Shown here piece by piece: positions 7,321 through 16,617 of a DNA stretch of 64,000 nt (position 1 is its first letter; each line of letters begins with the position of its first letter). The notes under the pieces were generated by a model. That model searched no databases, had not been told where the DNA came from, and saw only the letters and a list, made by a program, of their open reading frames with translations. Made by a program: the position numbers and the translations under genes. Source of the DNA: Rhizobium sp. WSM4643 (GTDB lineage Bacteria > Pseudomonadota > Alphaproteobacteria > Rhizobiales > Rhizobiaceae); NCBI RefSeq assembly GCF_025152745.1, contig NZ_CP104042.1:62001-126000 (forward strand), read 5' to 3'.

Positions 7321-8226
7321 TCAAGGCAGCTTGGCGTAGCTTTCGGCGAGTGCGGCATAGTCGGCATCGCCGAGCGGCATCAACGGTGCGCGCGTGCGCT
7401 TCCAGGCGGGATTGCCGGTCTTCAGCCCCACCATCGCCTTGATGGCGGGTATCTGGACGTAGGAATTGGAAAGCGTGCGATAGGCGTTGATCCGGGCCTG
7501 TGCCGCCTCGACATCGGCGGCGCGCGCCTCGTCATGGACATGGTCGTAGACGGTGCGGAGCGAATCCGCCACGAGATTGGAGGTGGCCGTGATGCAGCCA
7601 GCGCCGCCCGCCTTCAGCAACGGCAGCAGCAGCGGGTCGGCGCCCGCTAGCACCGAGAAGCCTGGATAGGCGGCGATGATCGCCTGCATGTTATTGAAAT
7701 CTCCGGCAGATTCCTTGATGCCGACGACCGTTTCCGGGAAGGCCGCAATCAGCCGCCCGATCAGCGGAATGGATAGCGGAACGCCTGAAACCTGCGGAAT
7801 ATGATAGAGGATGACCTGCAGGCGGGTGTCGGCGACTTTCTCCAGCACCTGCGAATAGGCGGCGAAGAGACCATCGTCGGAGACGCCCTTGTAGTAGAAG
7901 GGTGGCAGCATCACCACCTTGGTGACGCCAAGCGACAGCGCGTGCCGGGTCAATTCCACGGTCTCGGGAATGGCCACAACGCCGGTGCCCGGCAAAAGCC
8001 TGTCGGCGGGAATACCAGCCTCAAGTGCTGCTTCCAGAATGGCGCGGCGCTCGGCTCCGGAGAACGAATTGGCCTCGCCCGTCGTGCCAAGCAGCGCCAC
8101 GCCATGGCATCCCTCGGCCAGCAGCTGTCGGCAATGATCGGTGAATAGTGCGAGATCGGGTGAATTGTCTGCAGTCAGCGGCGTTGCGGACGCGCTGAAT
8201 ACGCCTGTAATCCTGTGATGGCTCAT
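7321..8226 (-). CDS. DHDPS/N-acetylneuraminate lyase-family aldolase
   Basis: 301 residues from ATG 8226, with GAGGAGGG 4-6 bases upstream. The frame is open to 8346, but the extra N-terminus looks unlike the family. The carboxylate-binding GTTGEANSFS, the proton-relay Tyr in LYHIPQVSG and the Schiff-base Lys in VGIKESAGD are all present, so it should be catalytically competent. The family cleaves or forms a C-C bond between pyruvate and an aldehyde, or dehydrates sugar acids. Its place in front of a sialidase-fold enzyme and opposite an importer argues for catabolism of a 2-keto-3-deoxy acid rather than lysine synthesis. It heads the minus arm, divergent from the importer. Confidence 0.85.
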   Translation of the reverse strand: MSHHRITGVFSASATPLTADNSPDLALFTDHCRQLLAEGCHGVALLGTTGEANSFSGAERRAILEAALEAGIPADRLLPGTGVVAIPETVELTRHALSLGVTKVVMLPPFYYKGVSDDGLFAAYSQVLEKVADTRLQVILYHIPQVSGVPLSIPLIGRLIAAFPETVVGIKESAGDFNNMQAIIAAYPGFSVLAGADPLLLPLLKAGGAGCITATSNLVADSLRTVYDHVHDEARAADVEAAQARINAYRTLSNSYVQIPAIKAMVGLKTGNPAWKRTRAPLMPLGDADYAALAESYAKLP

Positions 8227-8548
8227 TTTGCCCTCCTCGGCGCGTCCTGTCCGGGGATCCGTGTTCGAACGCCCGGCTGCGCATTCGATGTCATTCGTTT
8301 GTCGCCATGGAGAGCAAGAACTTTTCCATCGCCGCGCTTTTGTCAAGAAGACAAAACGCGGCGATGCAGCTGCTAAAACCTATTTGTCTGTTATCATTTG
8401 TATATTTTTAAGATAAAATTTTGATTGGATGAAAATAGAGATTTTTTGTTGACATATTTACAATAACGAGAGAACGATACGGAACGGATTGTGCTGCGCC
8501 TGGCAGGTGCAGGGAGAGCGCTGCCGAATTCACTCTGGGAGGAATGCC
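8227..8548. other. Divergent regulatory region of the catabolic locus
   Basis: 322 bases between two divergent gene starts. It holds the long palindrome at 8327-8366 and an AT-rich block (about 8385-8465) with TTGACA at 8449-8454 pointing toward the binding-protein gene. No gene is seen here. Confidence 0.6.
8327..8366. promoter_or_regulatory. 40-base palindrome, candidate GntR operator
   Basis: Arms CATCGCCGCG (8327-8336) and CGCGGCGATG (8357-8366) are perfectly inverted. Within them TTTTGTC (8338-8344) and GACAAAA (8350-8356) are also inverted around AAGAA. The inner TTGTC-N-GACAA form resembles sites of FadR-subfamily GntR regulators, and such a regulator is encoded at 15311. It could alternatively fold as an RNA hairpin in the aldolase leader. 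Confidence 0.55.
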
Positions 8549-10183
8549 ATGTCTGATCAATCGGATAAAACCAATATATCACGTCGCAACGCGCTGAAGC
8601 TCGGCCTTGCAGCCGGCGTCGGCCTCACCGTATTCGGGATGAATGCCCGCATCGTCATGGCCGATGAAGGCCAGGTCCTGAAGGTCGCGCATCCGGCCTT
8701 CGACCAGGACTGGTCGCCGCTGCGCGGCGGCGGCAGGACGTTCCGCTGGAATTCGATCTGGTGGGCATCGCCGATGTATTTCGACAGCAAAGGCAATATC
8801 AAACCTTACGTCTTCACCAGCTGGGAATCGGCTGACAACACAGTCTGGACCTTCAAGATCGACCCCAAAGCCGTCTTCTCCGACGGCAGCAAGATCACCT
8901 CGGCGGACGTCAAGGGATCGTGGGAAGTCGCCTCGATGCCGAACACCAAGAGCCAGCGCGCCGACCAGGTGCTGAGCAAGGTCAGGGGTTATGCCGAAAT
9001 CGCCTCCGGCTCCGGCAACGAGTTGACGGGTGTCGCGACGCCCGACGATGGAACGGTCGTCGTGACGCTGGCAGCCGCCGATCCGATCTTCTTCATGCGC
9101 CTGGCAAACCACATCGCGCCGATCACCAAGGCGTCGCAGTCGCGCGGCAGCGACGGCGAGGAGATTATCGACTGGTACAAGCCTGACAGCAAGCCGGTCT
9201 TTTCGGGTCCGTTCAAACTCACCAGCATCGACATCGACGCAGGCAAGATCACGTTCGAGCCGAATGAAAACTTCTTCGGACCGAAGCCGAAGCTTGCGCG
9301 CATCGACATCACCTCGATCGAGGACAATGTCTCCGCGACGTCGCTGATCAAGTCGGGCGAGTTCAACGCTCATACCGAACTGATCACCTCGACCATCATC
9401 CAGGATCTCGGCCCGGAATTTTCCGCCGGCCCGCTGATCCCGACCAGCCAGCACTTCTGGTTCAACATCTCCCGTGCGCCGATGGACGATCCGAAGGTCC
9501 GCCAGGCACTGATCATGGCGGTCGATCGCGATGGCCTGTTCAAGGCGTCCTACCCCGACGGGCCGCACAAGAAGGCCGATCAGATTCTCAACTCGGTCCC
9601 AGGTGCGGAGAATTCCGGCTTCGAGCCATACCCTTACGATCCGGCGGCTGCCAAGAAGCTGCTTGCGGAATCGACCTATGGCGGCCCGGAGCGCTTGCCG
9701 AAGATCCTATTCGTCGGCATCTCGGGGCCGGCCATTCAGGCTGCCGCCCAGTTCATCGCCGAGCAGTGGCGCCAGAATCTCGGCATCACGGCCGTCGACA
9801 TGAAGCCGCAGCAGGACGCCTATGCGGGTCCGGATCAGAATTCGATCCAAATCTTTCGCGACGACGTCGGCACCCGTGTGCCGGATGCCGTATCCTATCT
9901 GGCGGGCAGCATCGCCTCGACCTCGTCGAATGCGCAAAACAAGCTTGGCGGATACAAGAACGACAAGGTCGACAACGCTCTGGCCGAAGCCACGACCAAG
10001 GCTGCGGACGATCCGCAGCGTATCGCTCTCGCTCAGGCAGCCCAGAAGGCGTTCCGCGAGGATTGGGCTTTCATTCCATGGTATTCTCAGGCGATGTCGC
10101 GCTGGGCTACCAAGGACGTCAAGGGCCTGGAAAAGAACCTTGACTGGCAGGTCGTCGAACCCTGGAACATTTCCATCGGTTGA
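8549..10183 (+). CDS. Family-5 ABC importer substrate-binding protein (Tat-exported)
   Basis: 544 residues from ATG 8549, behind GGGAGGA. The N-terminus carries a twin-arginine signal (SRRNALKLGLAAGVGLTVFG, with cleavage probably near VMADEG). The body has the SBP_bac_5 pattern: an early VFTSWESADNTVWTFKIDPKAVFSDG block, then PIFFMRLANHIAPI, then QALIMAVDRDGLFK, and FIPWYSQAMSRWATKDVKG near the end. Family-5 proteins capture oligopeptides, but also oligosaccharides, opines and sialic acid. It is the first gene of the plus arm, and a stem-loop downstream probably sets its surplus over the membrane subunits. Tat export suggests folding before transport. Confidence 0.92.
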   Translation: MSDQSDKTNISRRNALKLGLAAGVGLTVFGMNARIVMADEGQVLKVAHPAFDQDWSPLRGGGRTFRWNSIWWASPMYFDSKGNIKPYVFTSWESADNTVWTFKIDPKAVFSDGSKITSADVKGSWEVASMPNTKSQRADQVLSKVRGYAEIASGSGNELTGVATPDDGTVVVTLAAADPIFFMRLANHIAPITKASQSRGSDGEEIIDWYKPDSKPVFSGPFKLTSIDIDAGKITFEPNENFFGPKPKLARIDITSIEDNVSATSLIKSGEFNAHTELITSTIIQDLGPEFSAGPLIPTSQHFWFNISRAPMDDPKVRQALIMAVDRDGLFKASYPDGPHKKADQILNSVPGAENSGFEPYPYDPAAAKKLLAESTYGGPERLPKILFVGISGPAIQAAAQFIAEQWRQNLGITAVDMKPQQDAYAGPDQNSIQIFRDDVGTRVPDAVSYLAGSIASTSSNAQNKLGGYKNDKVDNALAEATTKAADDPQRIALAQAAQKAFREDWAFIPWYSQAMSRWATKDVKGLEKNLDWQVVEPWNISIG

Positions 10184-10216
10184 TCCGGCGGAAATCGTTC
10201 CAATCGGCAATAACCC

Positions 10217-10242
10217 GCGCGAAGGCCGCAAGGCCTTCGCGC
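10217..10242 (+). terminator. Intra-operon stem-loop after the binding-protein gene
   Basis: GCGCGAAGGCC (10217-10227) and GGCCTTCGCGC (10232-10242) form a perfect 11-base stem with a GCAA tetraloop, 33 bases after the binding-protein stop. Only a weak T-run follows, so it is better read as a 3'-end stabiliser or partial terminator that lowers permease expression than as a full terminator. Confidence 0.65.
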
Positions 10243-10313
10243 AAGTTTCAAGAAGAAGAGATGCGATCGCAGCCAAAAGCGGGAACGCATCGAACAACAG
10301 GTGGGAGGTGGCC

Positions 10314-11270
10314 TTGCTGCGCTACGTGCTAACCCGATTTGCCATCTGGATTCCGTCCGTTCTGGTGGTGATGCTGGCGGTTTACGCGCTGGCCTTCTAT
10401 GGCGCCGGCGATCCGATCAAGCTGATCTTCCTGCGCGCGCCGGGCGACGTCGCCTATAATCCGCAGCGCATCGAAGCCATTCGCGAAAGTGCCGGCCTCA
10501 ACAAACCCTTCATCATCCAGTTCGGCCTTTACATCTGGAACCTGCTGCACGGCCAGTTCGGCAATTCGCTGACCTCGGGCCGCTCCGTCTGGGCGATGGT
10601 CTCGGCCGCAGCCCCCGTCTCCTTCCAGCTTGCGCTCTGTTCCATCATCCTGACCGCCGTCGTCGCGATCCCGCTCGGCATGATCGCCGCGCTCAACCAG
10701 AATTCGCGCATCGACTATGCCATTCTGGGCTCCGCGCTCTTCCTCTGGGCGATCCCGGCCTATGTCGCCGGTCCGCTGCTGATGGTCGGCCTGATCGTGC
10801 TGCTGCCGGGTGCGAGCGTGCCCTATGGCTGGGGCGGCATCCTCGATGTCCGTATCCTGCTGCCGCTGCTCGTCCTTTCCTTCCAGCCGATCGCGCTGAT
10901 CGTGCGTCAGACGCGCGCCGCCGTCATCGAGGTTCTGTCGGAGGATTTCGTCCGCACCGCCCGCGCCAAGGGCGTGCCAGAGATCATCGTGGCGCTGCGC
11001 CATATCCTGCGGCCGGTGCTGACGCCTGTCGTCACGCAGCTCGGCCTGATCATGATCACCATCGTCAACGGCGCGATCTTCGTCGAACTCGTCTTCGGCC
11101 TGCCGGGCCTCGGCCGGTTGACGGTGCAGGCGCTGATCAATTCCGATTATCCGGTCATTCTGGCTATCACGCTGATCGGGTCGTTCCTGGTGATGGTCTC
11201 GAACCTCCTGGTGGACGTGCTCTATCCGCTGCTCGACCCGCGCGCCAATGATTCAAGAAGGAGCCGCTGA
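10314..11270 (+). CDS. ABC importer permease, DppB type
   Basis: 318 residues from TTG 10314, placed by GGGAGG at 10303-10308. The frame is open far upstream, but that part overlaps the binding-protein gene and is not real. The protein starts LLRYVLTRFAIWIPSVLVVML, the standard first helix of DppB-type subunits, and shows about six membrane segments. The EAA loop with the coupling helix reads DFVRTARAKGVPEIIVALRHILRP. The end is ELVFGLPGLGRLTVQALINSDYP. It forms the membrane channel with the next gene product. Two bases separate it from that gene. Confidence 0.9.
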   Translation: MLRYVLTRFAIWIPSVLVVMLAVYALAFYGAGDPIKLIFLRAPGDVAYNPQRIEAIRESAGLNKPFIIQFGLYIWNLLHGQFGNSLTSGRSVWAMVSAAAPVSFQLALCSIILTAVVAIPLGMIAALNQNSRIDYAILGSALFLWAIPAYVAGPLLMVGLIVLLPGASVPYGWGGILDVRILLPLLVLSFQPIALIVRQTRAAVIEVLSEDFVRTARAKGVPEIIVALRHILRPVLTPVVTQLGLIMITIVNGAIFVELVFGLPGLGRLTVQALINSDYPVILAITLIGSFLVMVSNLLVDVLYPLLDPRANDSRRSR

Positions 11271-11272
11271 CC

Positions 11273-12225
11273 ATGTCCGCCATCCCTCTTTCCACCATCG
11301 AAACCGTCGAAGAGCCGGTCAGCCTGTGGCGCGACGCCTGGCATCGGCTGAAGCGTAACAGGCTTGCCATCTTCGGCCTCGTCATCGTCCTGATCCTCGC
11401 CTTCACGGCGATGTTCGGGCCTTATCTCACGCCCTATGACTATCTGAGTCAGGATCTCAACGCCCGCAACGTCCTGCCGTCGATGAGCCACCTCTTCGGA
11501 ACCGATGATCTCGGCCGCGACGTCTTCAGCCGGGTGGTTTTCGGCACGCGCACCGCTTTCCTCGTCGCCGTCATTGTCACCGTCTTCGCCGTGCTGATCG
11601 GCCTGGTGCTCGGGGCAGTCGCCGGTTTCTTCGGCAATCCGTTCGATCGCGTCATCATGTGGCTGACCGACGTGACGATGTCGGTTCCCAACCTGCTGCT
11701 CGTCGTCGTCATCAACGCCTCGCTGAAATCGCCGATCAGCAAATGGATGGAGGCGCGTTACCTCGCGACCCTCAATCCCTTCTACCGCGAAACCATGTGG
11801 GTGGATTTCATCCTCGTCTTCGGCTCGATGGCGCTGATCTCCTGGCCGCCTTACGCCCGTCTCGTCCGCGCCCAGGTGCTGTCGATCCGCAGCCGGCCCT
11901 ATATCACCGCGGCCCAAGCGCTCGGCCTGTCGAACTGGATCATCATCAAGCGTTATGTCATTCCGAATGCGCTGGGGCCTTTGATCGTCTCGGTCAGCGC
12001 CGGCCTCGGCACAGCGATGGTGCTGGAAAGCGCCTTCAGCTTCCTGGGCGTCGGGGTCAATCCGCCGACACCGAGCTGGGGCAACATGATCTCCGACGGC
12101 CTGCGTGTCTGGCAGCATTATCCCCACCTTCTCGCCGCTCCGGCGGCCGTGCTCGGCCTTGCTTCGGTTGCCTTCAGCTTCCTTGGCGATGGCCTCAACG
12201 ACGCGCTCAATCCGCGGGGCAGTAA

Positions 12226-12229
<4 letters not shown>
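11273..12229 (+). CDS. ABC importer permease, DppC type
   Basis: 318 residues from ATG 11273, with AAGGAG upstream. The N-terminal region WHRLKRNRLAIFGLVIVLIL is the typical OppC_N segment. Next comes HLFGTDDLGRDVFSRVVFGTR, and the coupling loop is YITAAQALGLSNWIIIKRYVIPNALGP. A periplasmic insertion around residues 145-185 (ISKWMEARYLATLNPFYRET) is longer than in most DppC proteins. It pairs with the upstream permease. The stop overlaps the ATG of the first ATPase gene, implying coupled translation. Confidence 0.9.
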
Positions 12230-13232
<1,003 letters not shown>

Positions 13233-13233
<1 letters not shown>

Positions 13234-14225
13234 TGGGCGCTCAACCGCTGCTCAAGATCGAAAACCTGGTCAAGCATTTCCACGTCAAGCTCGGCGCCTT
13301 CGGCGAACGCTCGGCGACCGTCTATGCGCTCGACAATGTCAACCTCGACATCATGGAAGGCGAGACGCTGAGCCTCGTCGGCGAATCCGGCTGCGGCAAG
13401 TCGACGACAGGTTTCACCATCCTCAACCTCTACAAGGCGACCAGCGGCAAGGTCGTCTACAAGGGCCAGGACCTCGCGACGCTCGATGAAAAACAAATGC
13501 GGCCCTTCCGCCGGGACCTGCAGATCGTCTTCCAGGATCCGTATTCGACGCTCAATCCGCGCATGACGGTGGGTGAGGCGATCGGCGAACCCATCCTTTT
13601 TCATAGGCTCTGCACCAAGGCCGAGCTGAAGGACAGGGTGGCAACGCTGCTCACCGATGTCGGCCTGCCCAAGCGATTTGCCCAGCGTTACCCGCATGAG
13701 CTTTCCGGCGGCCAGCGACAGCGCGTCGTCATTGCCCGCGCGCTCGCCTGCCAGCCGAAATTTATCGTCTGTGACGAGGCGATCTCGGCGCTCGACGTGT
13801 CGATCCAGGCGCAGATCATCAACCTGCTGCTCGATCTGCAGGAAAAATACGGGCTGACCTATCTGTTCATCGCCCATGATCTCGCAGTCGTGCGCCATAT
13901 CAGCACCCGCGTCGGCGTCATGTATCTCGGGCGGCTCGCCGAACTTGCCACCCGCGAGGAACTCTTCGACAATCCGCTGCACCCCTATACCAGGGCGTTG
14001 CTGTCGGCCGTCCCGGAAACCGATCCGGAGCATGAGCGCACGCGCCAGCGCCAGATCCTGCAGGGTGATGTGCCGAGCCCGCTGAACCCGCCGTCGGGCT
14101 GCCGTTTCCACACGCGTTGCCCGATCGCCATGGACGTCTGCAGCAAGGTCATTCCCGCGTGGAAGGAGGCAAAGCCCGGCCATCTCGTCGCCTGCCACGC
14201 CGTCAACACCGGACAGACCGCATGA
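13233..14225 (+). CDS. ABC importer ATPase, DppF/OppF type
   Basis: 330 residues from ATG 13233, with GGAGG 7 bases upstream. An in-frame GTG at 13230 is less well placed. Walker [10 protein letters not shown], signature [15 protein letters not shown], Walker [13 protein letters not shown] and H-loop [12 protein letters not shown] are intact. The C-terminal cysteine cluster is [15 protein letters not shown]. Walker B has Ala in place of the usual Pro after DE, which is common in OppF-like subunits. The stop overlaps the kinase start (ATGA), tying transport to metabolism in one transcript. Confidence 0.92.
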
Positions 14226-15286
14226 CGCTGAAGGCGGCCATTATTGCCGATGATCTGACGGGCGCGCTCGATACCGGCACGCCCTTCGTCGAAGCCGGGC
14301 TTTCGGTTGCGGTCGCCGTCGATGTCGAGGCCGCAGAGGATGCGATCGCCACCGGCTGTGACGTTGTCGTCATCAACACCGCCTCCCGCGCGCTGGATGA
14401 GCGCGAAGCCGCCGAAAGAGTACGGTCGGCGGCAGCGGTGTTTCGTCGCGAGAAGCCGGCGGTCATCATGAAGAAGATCGATTCCCGGCTCAAGGGCAAT
14501 GTCGCGGCCGAGAGCCTGGCGCTGGCGAAGGCATTCGATCTGAAGACCATCCTAGTAGCGCCCGCCATTCCCGATCAGGAGCGGTTGACCTACCGAGGGT
14601 GTGTCGTCGGCCGCGGCATCAACCAGCCGCTACCGATCGCTGAGCTGTTCGAAATCAGCGCGGACGGCGTCGTGATTGCCGATGCCGAGGACGATGGCGA
14701 TCTCGACCAGATCGCGGAGGGGCATGACTGGCTGACGACACTTGCTGTCGGCGCAAGGGGCCTCGGGGCCGCGCTTGCCCGCCAGCTCGGCGAAATGGGA
14801 CGACAGCCGCTGCCGGAATTTGCGGCGACCCGGCGCACCCTGTTCGCCTTTGGCTCGCGCGACCCGATTACTGCTATCCAGATGGACCGGCTCCAAGCCT
14901 CGGGTGTCCTACGCATGGTCGTGGACGCGCCGAAGGGGCAGGTCGAAGTCGGAGAGGGCATAGCGCTGCCGGCGCTGCTGCGTTGCACTGGCGATATGGC
15001 GGCCGATGCGGCACTGGTCGCTCGCCGTTTTGCGGCAGGCGTCAGAACGGTCATCGACGACACGAGGCCTGATATGCTGATGGTCGGCGGCGGCGATACG
15101 GCGCTTGCCGTTTTCCAGGCGCTCGGGGTCAGAGTTCTGGCGCCGAAGGGCGAAATCGAAGCCGGCGTGCCGTGGTTCGATGTCACGGCAGCCGACGGGC
15201 GGCATTTTCGGTGCGCCGTGAAGTCGGGGGGCTTCGGCAAGCCCGATAGTTTGTTAAGACTGGTTCTTTGGAATCGGGCGGCATAG
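14222..15286 (+). CDS. Four-carbon acid sugar kinase (DUF1537, DtnK/OtnK family)
   Basis: 354 residues from ATG 14222. The N-terminal domain begins AAIIADDLTGALDTGTPF, the DDLTGA motif that marks this family, followed by MKKIDSRLKGNVAAE. The C-terminal nucleotide-binding part has LMVGGGDTALAVFQALGV and CAVKSGGFGKPDSL. The family phosphorylates D-threonate, D-erythronate or related acids at O4. The product is then used by PdxA2-type dehydrogenases, and one is encoded in the opposite arm at 3615. At 354 residues it is somewhat shorter than most members (about 390-430), but both ends look complete. It is coupled to the importer genes. Confidence 0.87.
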   Translation: MTLKAAIIADDLTGALDTGTPFVEAGLSVAVAVDVEAAEDAIATGCDVVVINTASRALDEREAAERVRSAAAVFRREKPAVIMKKIDSRLKGNVAAESLALAKAFDLKTILVAPAIPDQERLTYRGCVVGRGINQPLPIAELFEISADGVVIADAEDDGDLDQIAEGHDWLTTLAVGARGLGAALARQLGEMGRQPLPEFAATRRTLFAFGSRDPITAIQMDRLQASGVLRMVVDAPKGQVEVGEGIALPALLRCTGDMAADAALVARRFAAGVRTVIDDTRPDMLMVGGGDTALAVFQALGVRVLAPKGEIEAGVPWFDVTAADGRHFRCAVKSGGFGKPDSLLRLVLWNRAA

Positions 15287-15310
15287 CAAGATACCGCCGG
15301 GGAGAATGAC

Positions 15311-16075
15311 GTGGCTGAAGTGAATGGCGAATCTTTGAACGCGGAAGCCGGCCCGCCGGGCAAGCCCGAACGCGGCAAGGCCGTCAAGCTGGTCGATCGC
15401 GTCTTCGACCAGCTGCTCGAGCGTATCCGCGGCGGAAACTATTCGCCGGATTCACGTCTTCCCGGCGAGCACGAGCTTGCCTCGATGCTGGGCGTGTCGC
15501 GGCCGATCGTCCGTGATGCCTTAGCGCGCCTGCGCGATCAGGGTATGGTCTATGCCCGACAGGGCGCCGGCACCTTCGTCAGCGCACATGGATCGCCGAC
15601 GACGCAGCTTGCCTATTCGCCGGTGAAGACGATCGCCGACATTCAGCGCTGCTACGAATTCCGCCTGACGATCGAGCCGGCGGCCGCCTATTTTGCCGCC
15701 AAGCGCCGCAATGAGCAGGCGATCCAAAAGATCGCCAGCGCGCTTGCGGATCTGCGCGAAGCGACCAGCCATCAGCTTCACCGCACCGACGCCGATTTCC
15801 TCTTCCACCGCGCGGTCACGGAGGCTGCCAACAATCATTATTACACGGCCTCGATCGACGCGCTGAAGGCCCATATCGCCGTCGGCATGCATCTCCACGG
15901 CCTGTCTTTGCTCGGCCCCCGGCAAGGGCTGGAACAGGTCTACGAAGAGCATAATGCCATCTACAAGGCGATCGCCGATGGCCGGCCTGACGATGCACAG
16001 AGACTGATGAAGGCGCATCTCGAAGGCTCCCGGGACCGCTTGTTCGAGGGCAGGGTGCTCGACCTATCCTTCTGA
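15311..16075 (+). CDS. GntR/FadR-subfamily (FCD) transcriptional regulator
   Basis: 254 residues from GTG 15311, with GGGGAGA upstream. The winged helix-turn-helix covers about residues 27-95 (RLPGEHELASMLGVSRPIVRDALARLRDQGMVYARQGAGTFV). The FCD ligand domain follows, with metal/ligand-type residues in RLTIEPAAAYFAA, DADFLFHRAVTEAANN and EEHNAIYKAIADGRPDDAQRLMKAHL. FCD regulators bind small acids, often the pathway substrate, and release DNA. As last gene of the plus arm it probably controls both arms through the palindrome at 8327-8366 (inference). Confidence 0.9.
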   Translation: MAEVNGESLNAEAGPPGKPERGKAVKLVDRVFDQLLERIRGGNYSPDSRLPGEHELASMLGVSRPIVRDALARLRDQGMVYARQGAGTFVSAHGSPTTQLAYSPVKTIADIQRCYEFRLTIEPAAAYFAAKRRNEQAIQKIASALADLREATSHQLHRTDADFLFHRAVTEAANNHYYTASIDALKAHIAVGMHLHGLSLLGPRQGLEQVYEEHNAIYKAIADGRPDDAQRLMKAHLEGSRDRLFEGRVLDLSF

Positions 16076-16153
16076 AGCGCGTCCCACAGCTGGCAGCTCG
16101 AAATTGCCAGGGAGTTCCTGCCATACCGCGGGATGCTCCTTCGCTGGCAATTG

Positions 16154-16617
16154 TCAGCCGGATTTCTGCTTCTTGATGATGCTGATGTTGCCGCTCACTT
16201 CGAGGATGGCAAATTTTATCTCCGCAACGCTCGGTTCTGGCGGGTCGGCAGGAAACACATAGCCTATCCGGCCATCGCGCGCGAAGGTCGCCTTTTGAGG
16301 CGGATCGATGCCCTGGACCGAAAAGCCTTGAAGAAAGGCGGCAAGACCCTGTCTTCGGATGACGGTGCGAAGGTCACCGTCATGTCCTCGGGAGCATTCC
16401 ATCGGGAGATGACGGGAAAATCCCCGGATCCTTCGGGCAGTATGAGTGATTGCCGTGAAAACGGACCGCCTCTTTCAAGCAAGCCCAGCAAGCAGGTCAC
16501 TAGAAGAAGCGTGAAAACCATCCAGGAAATACGTTGAACAGCCCAGAATTTTTGCTGAAATTCACTATGATCGAGCACACTTTCCGGCAACGCGGGCAAC
16601 TTGTGTATCTTTCCCAT
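16154..16617 (-). pseudogene. Frameshifted small inner-membrane protein gene
   Basis: ATG 16617, behind AGGGAGGGG, opens MGKIHKLPALPESVLDHSEFQQKFW. A hydrophobic segment (ISWMVFTLLLVTCLLGLL) follows, then RGGPFSRQSL and SRWNAPEDMTVTFAPSSEDR. That frame runs into unrelated arginine-rich residues and stops at 16264. The natural continuation (LQGFSVQGIDPPQKATFARDGRIGYVFP, then ISIIKKQKSG) is in another minus-strand frame and stops at 16154. The switch falls near 16328-16338, around the run TTTCTTCAA. The joined product, about 150 residues, would be a one-pass membrane protein with a periplasmic domain. I recall similar rhizobial proteins of unknown function. It is decayed, or one base is wrong. 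Confidence 0.6.

Noticed and set aside
7321..8226. Annotation as dapA (lysine synthesis)
   Set aside because: Catalytic residues alone cannot separate family members, and the neighbours are all catabolic or transport genes.
9822..10313. Possible longer N-terminus of the first permease
   Set aside because: Overlaps the binding-protein gene out of frame and is Arg/Ser-rich; a ribosome site marks TTG 10314.
16133..16537. 134-codon plus-strand frame
   Set aside because: Lies opposite the frameshifted membrane-protein gene, has no ribosome site and no family features.
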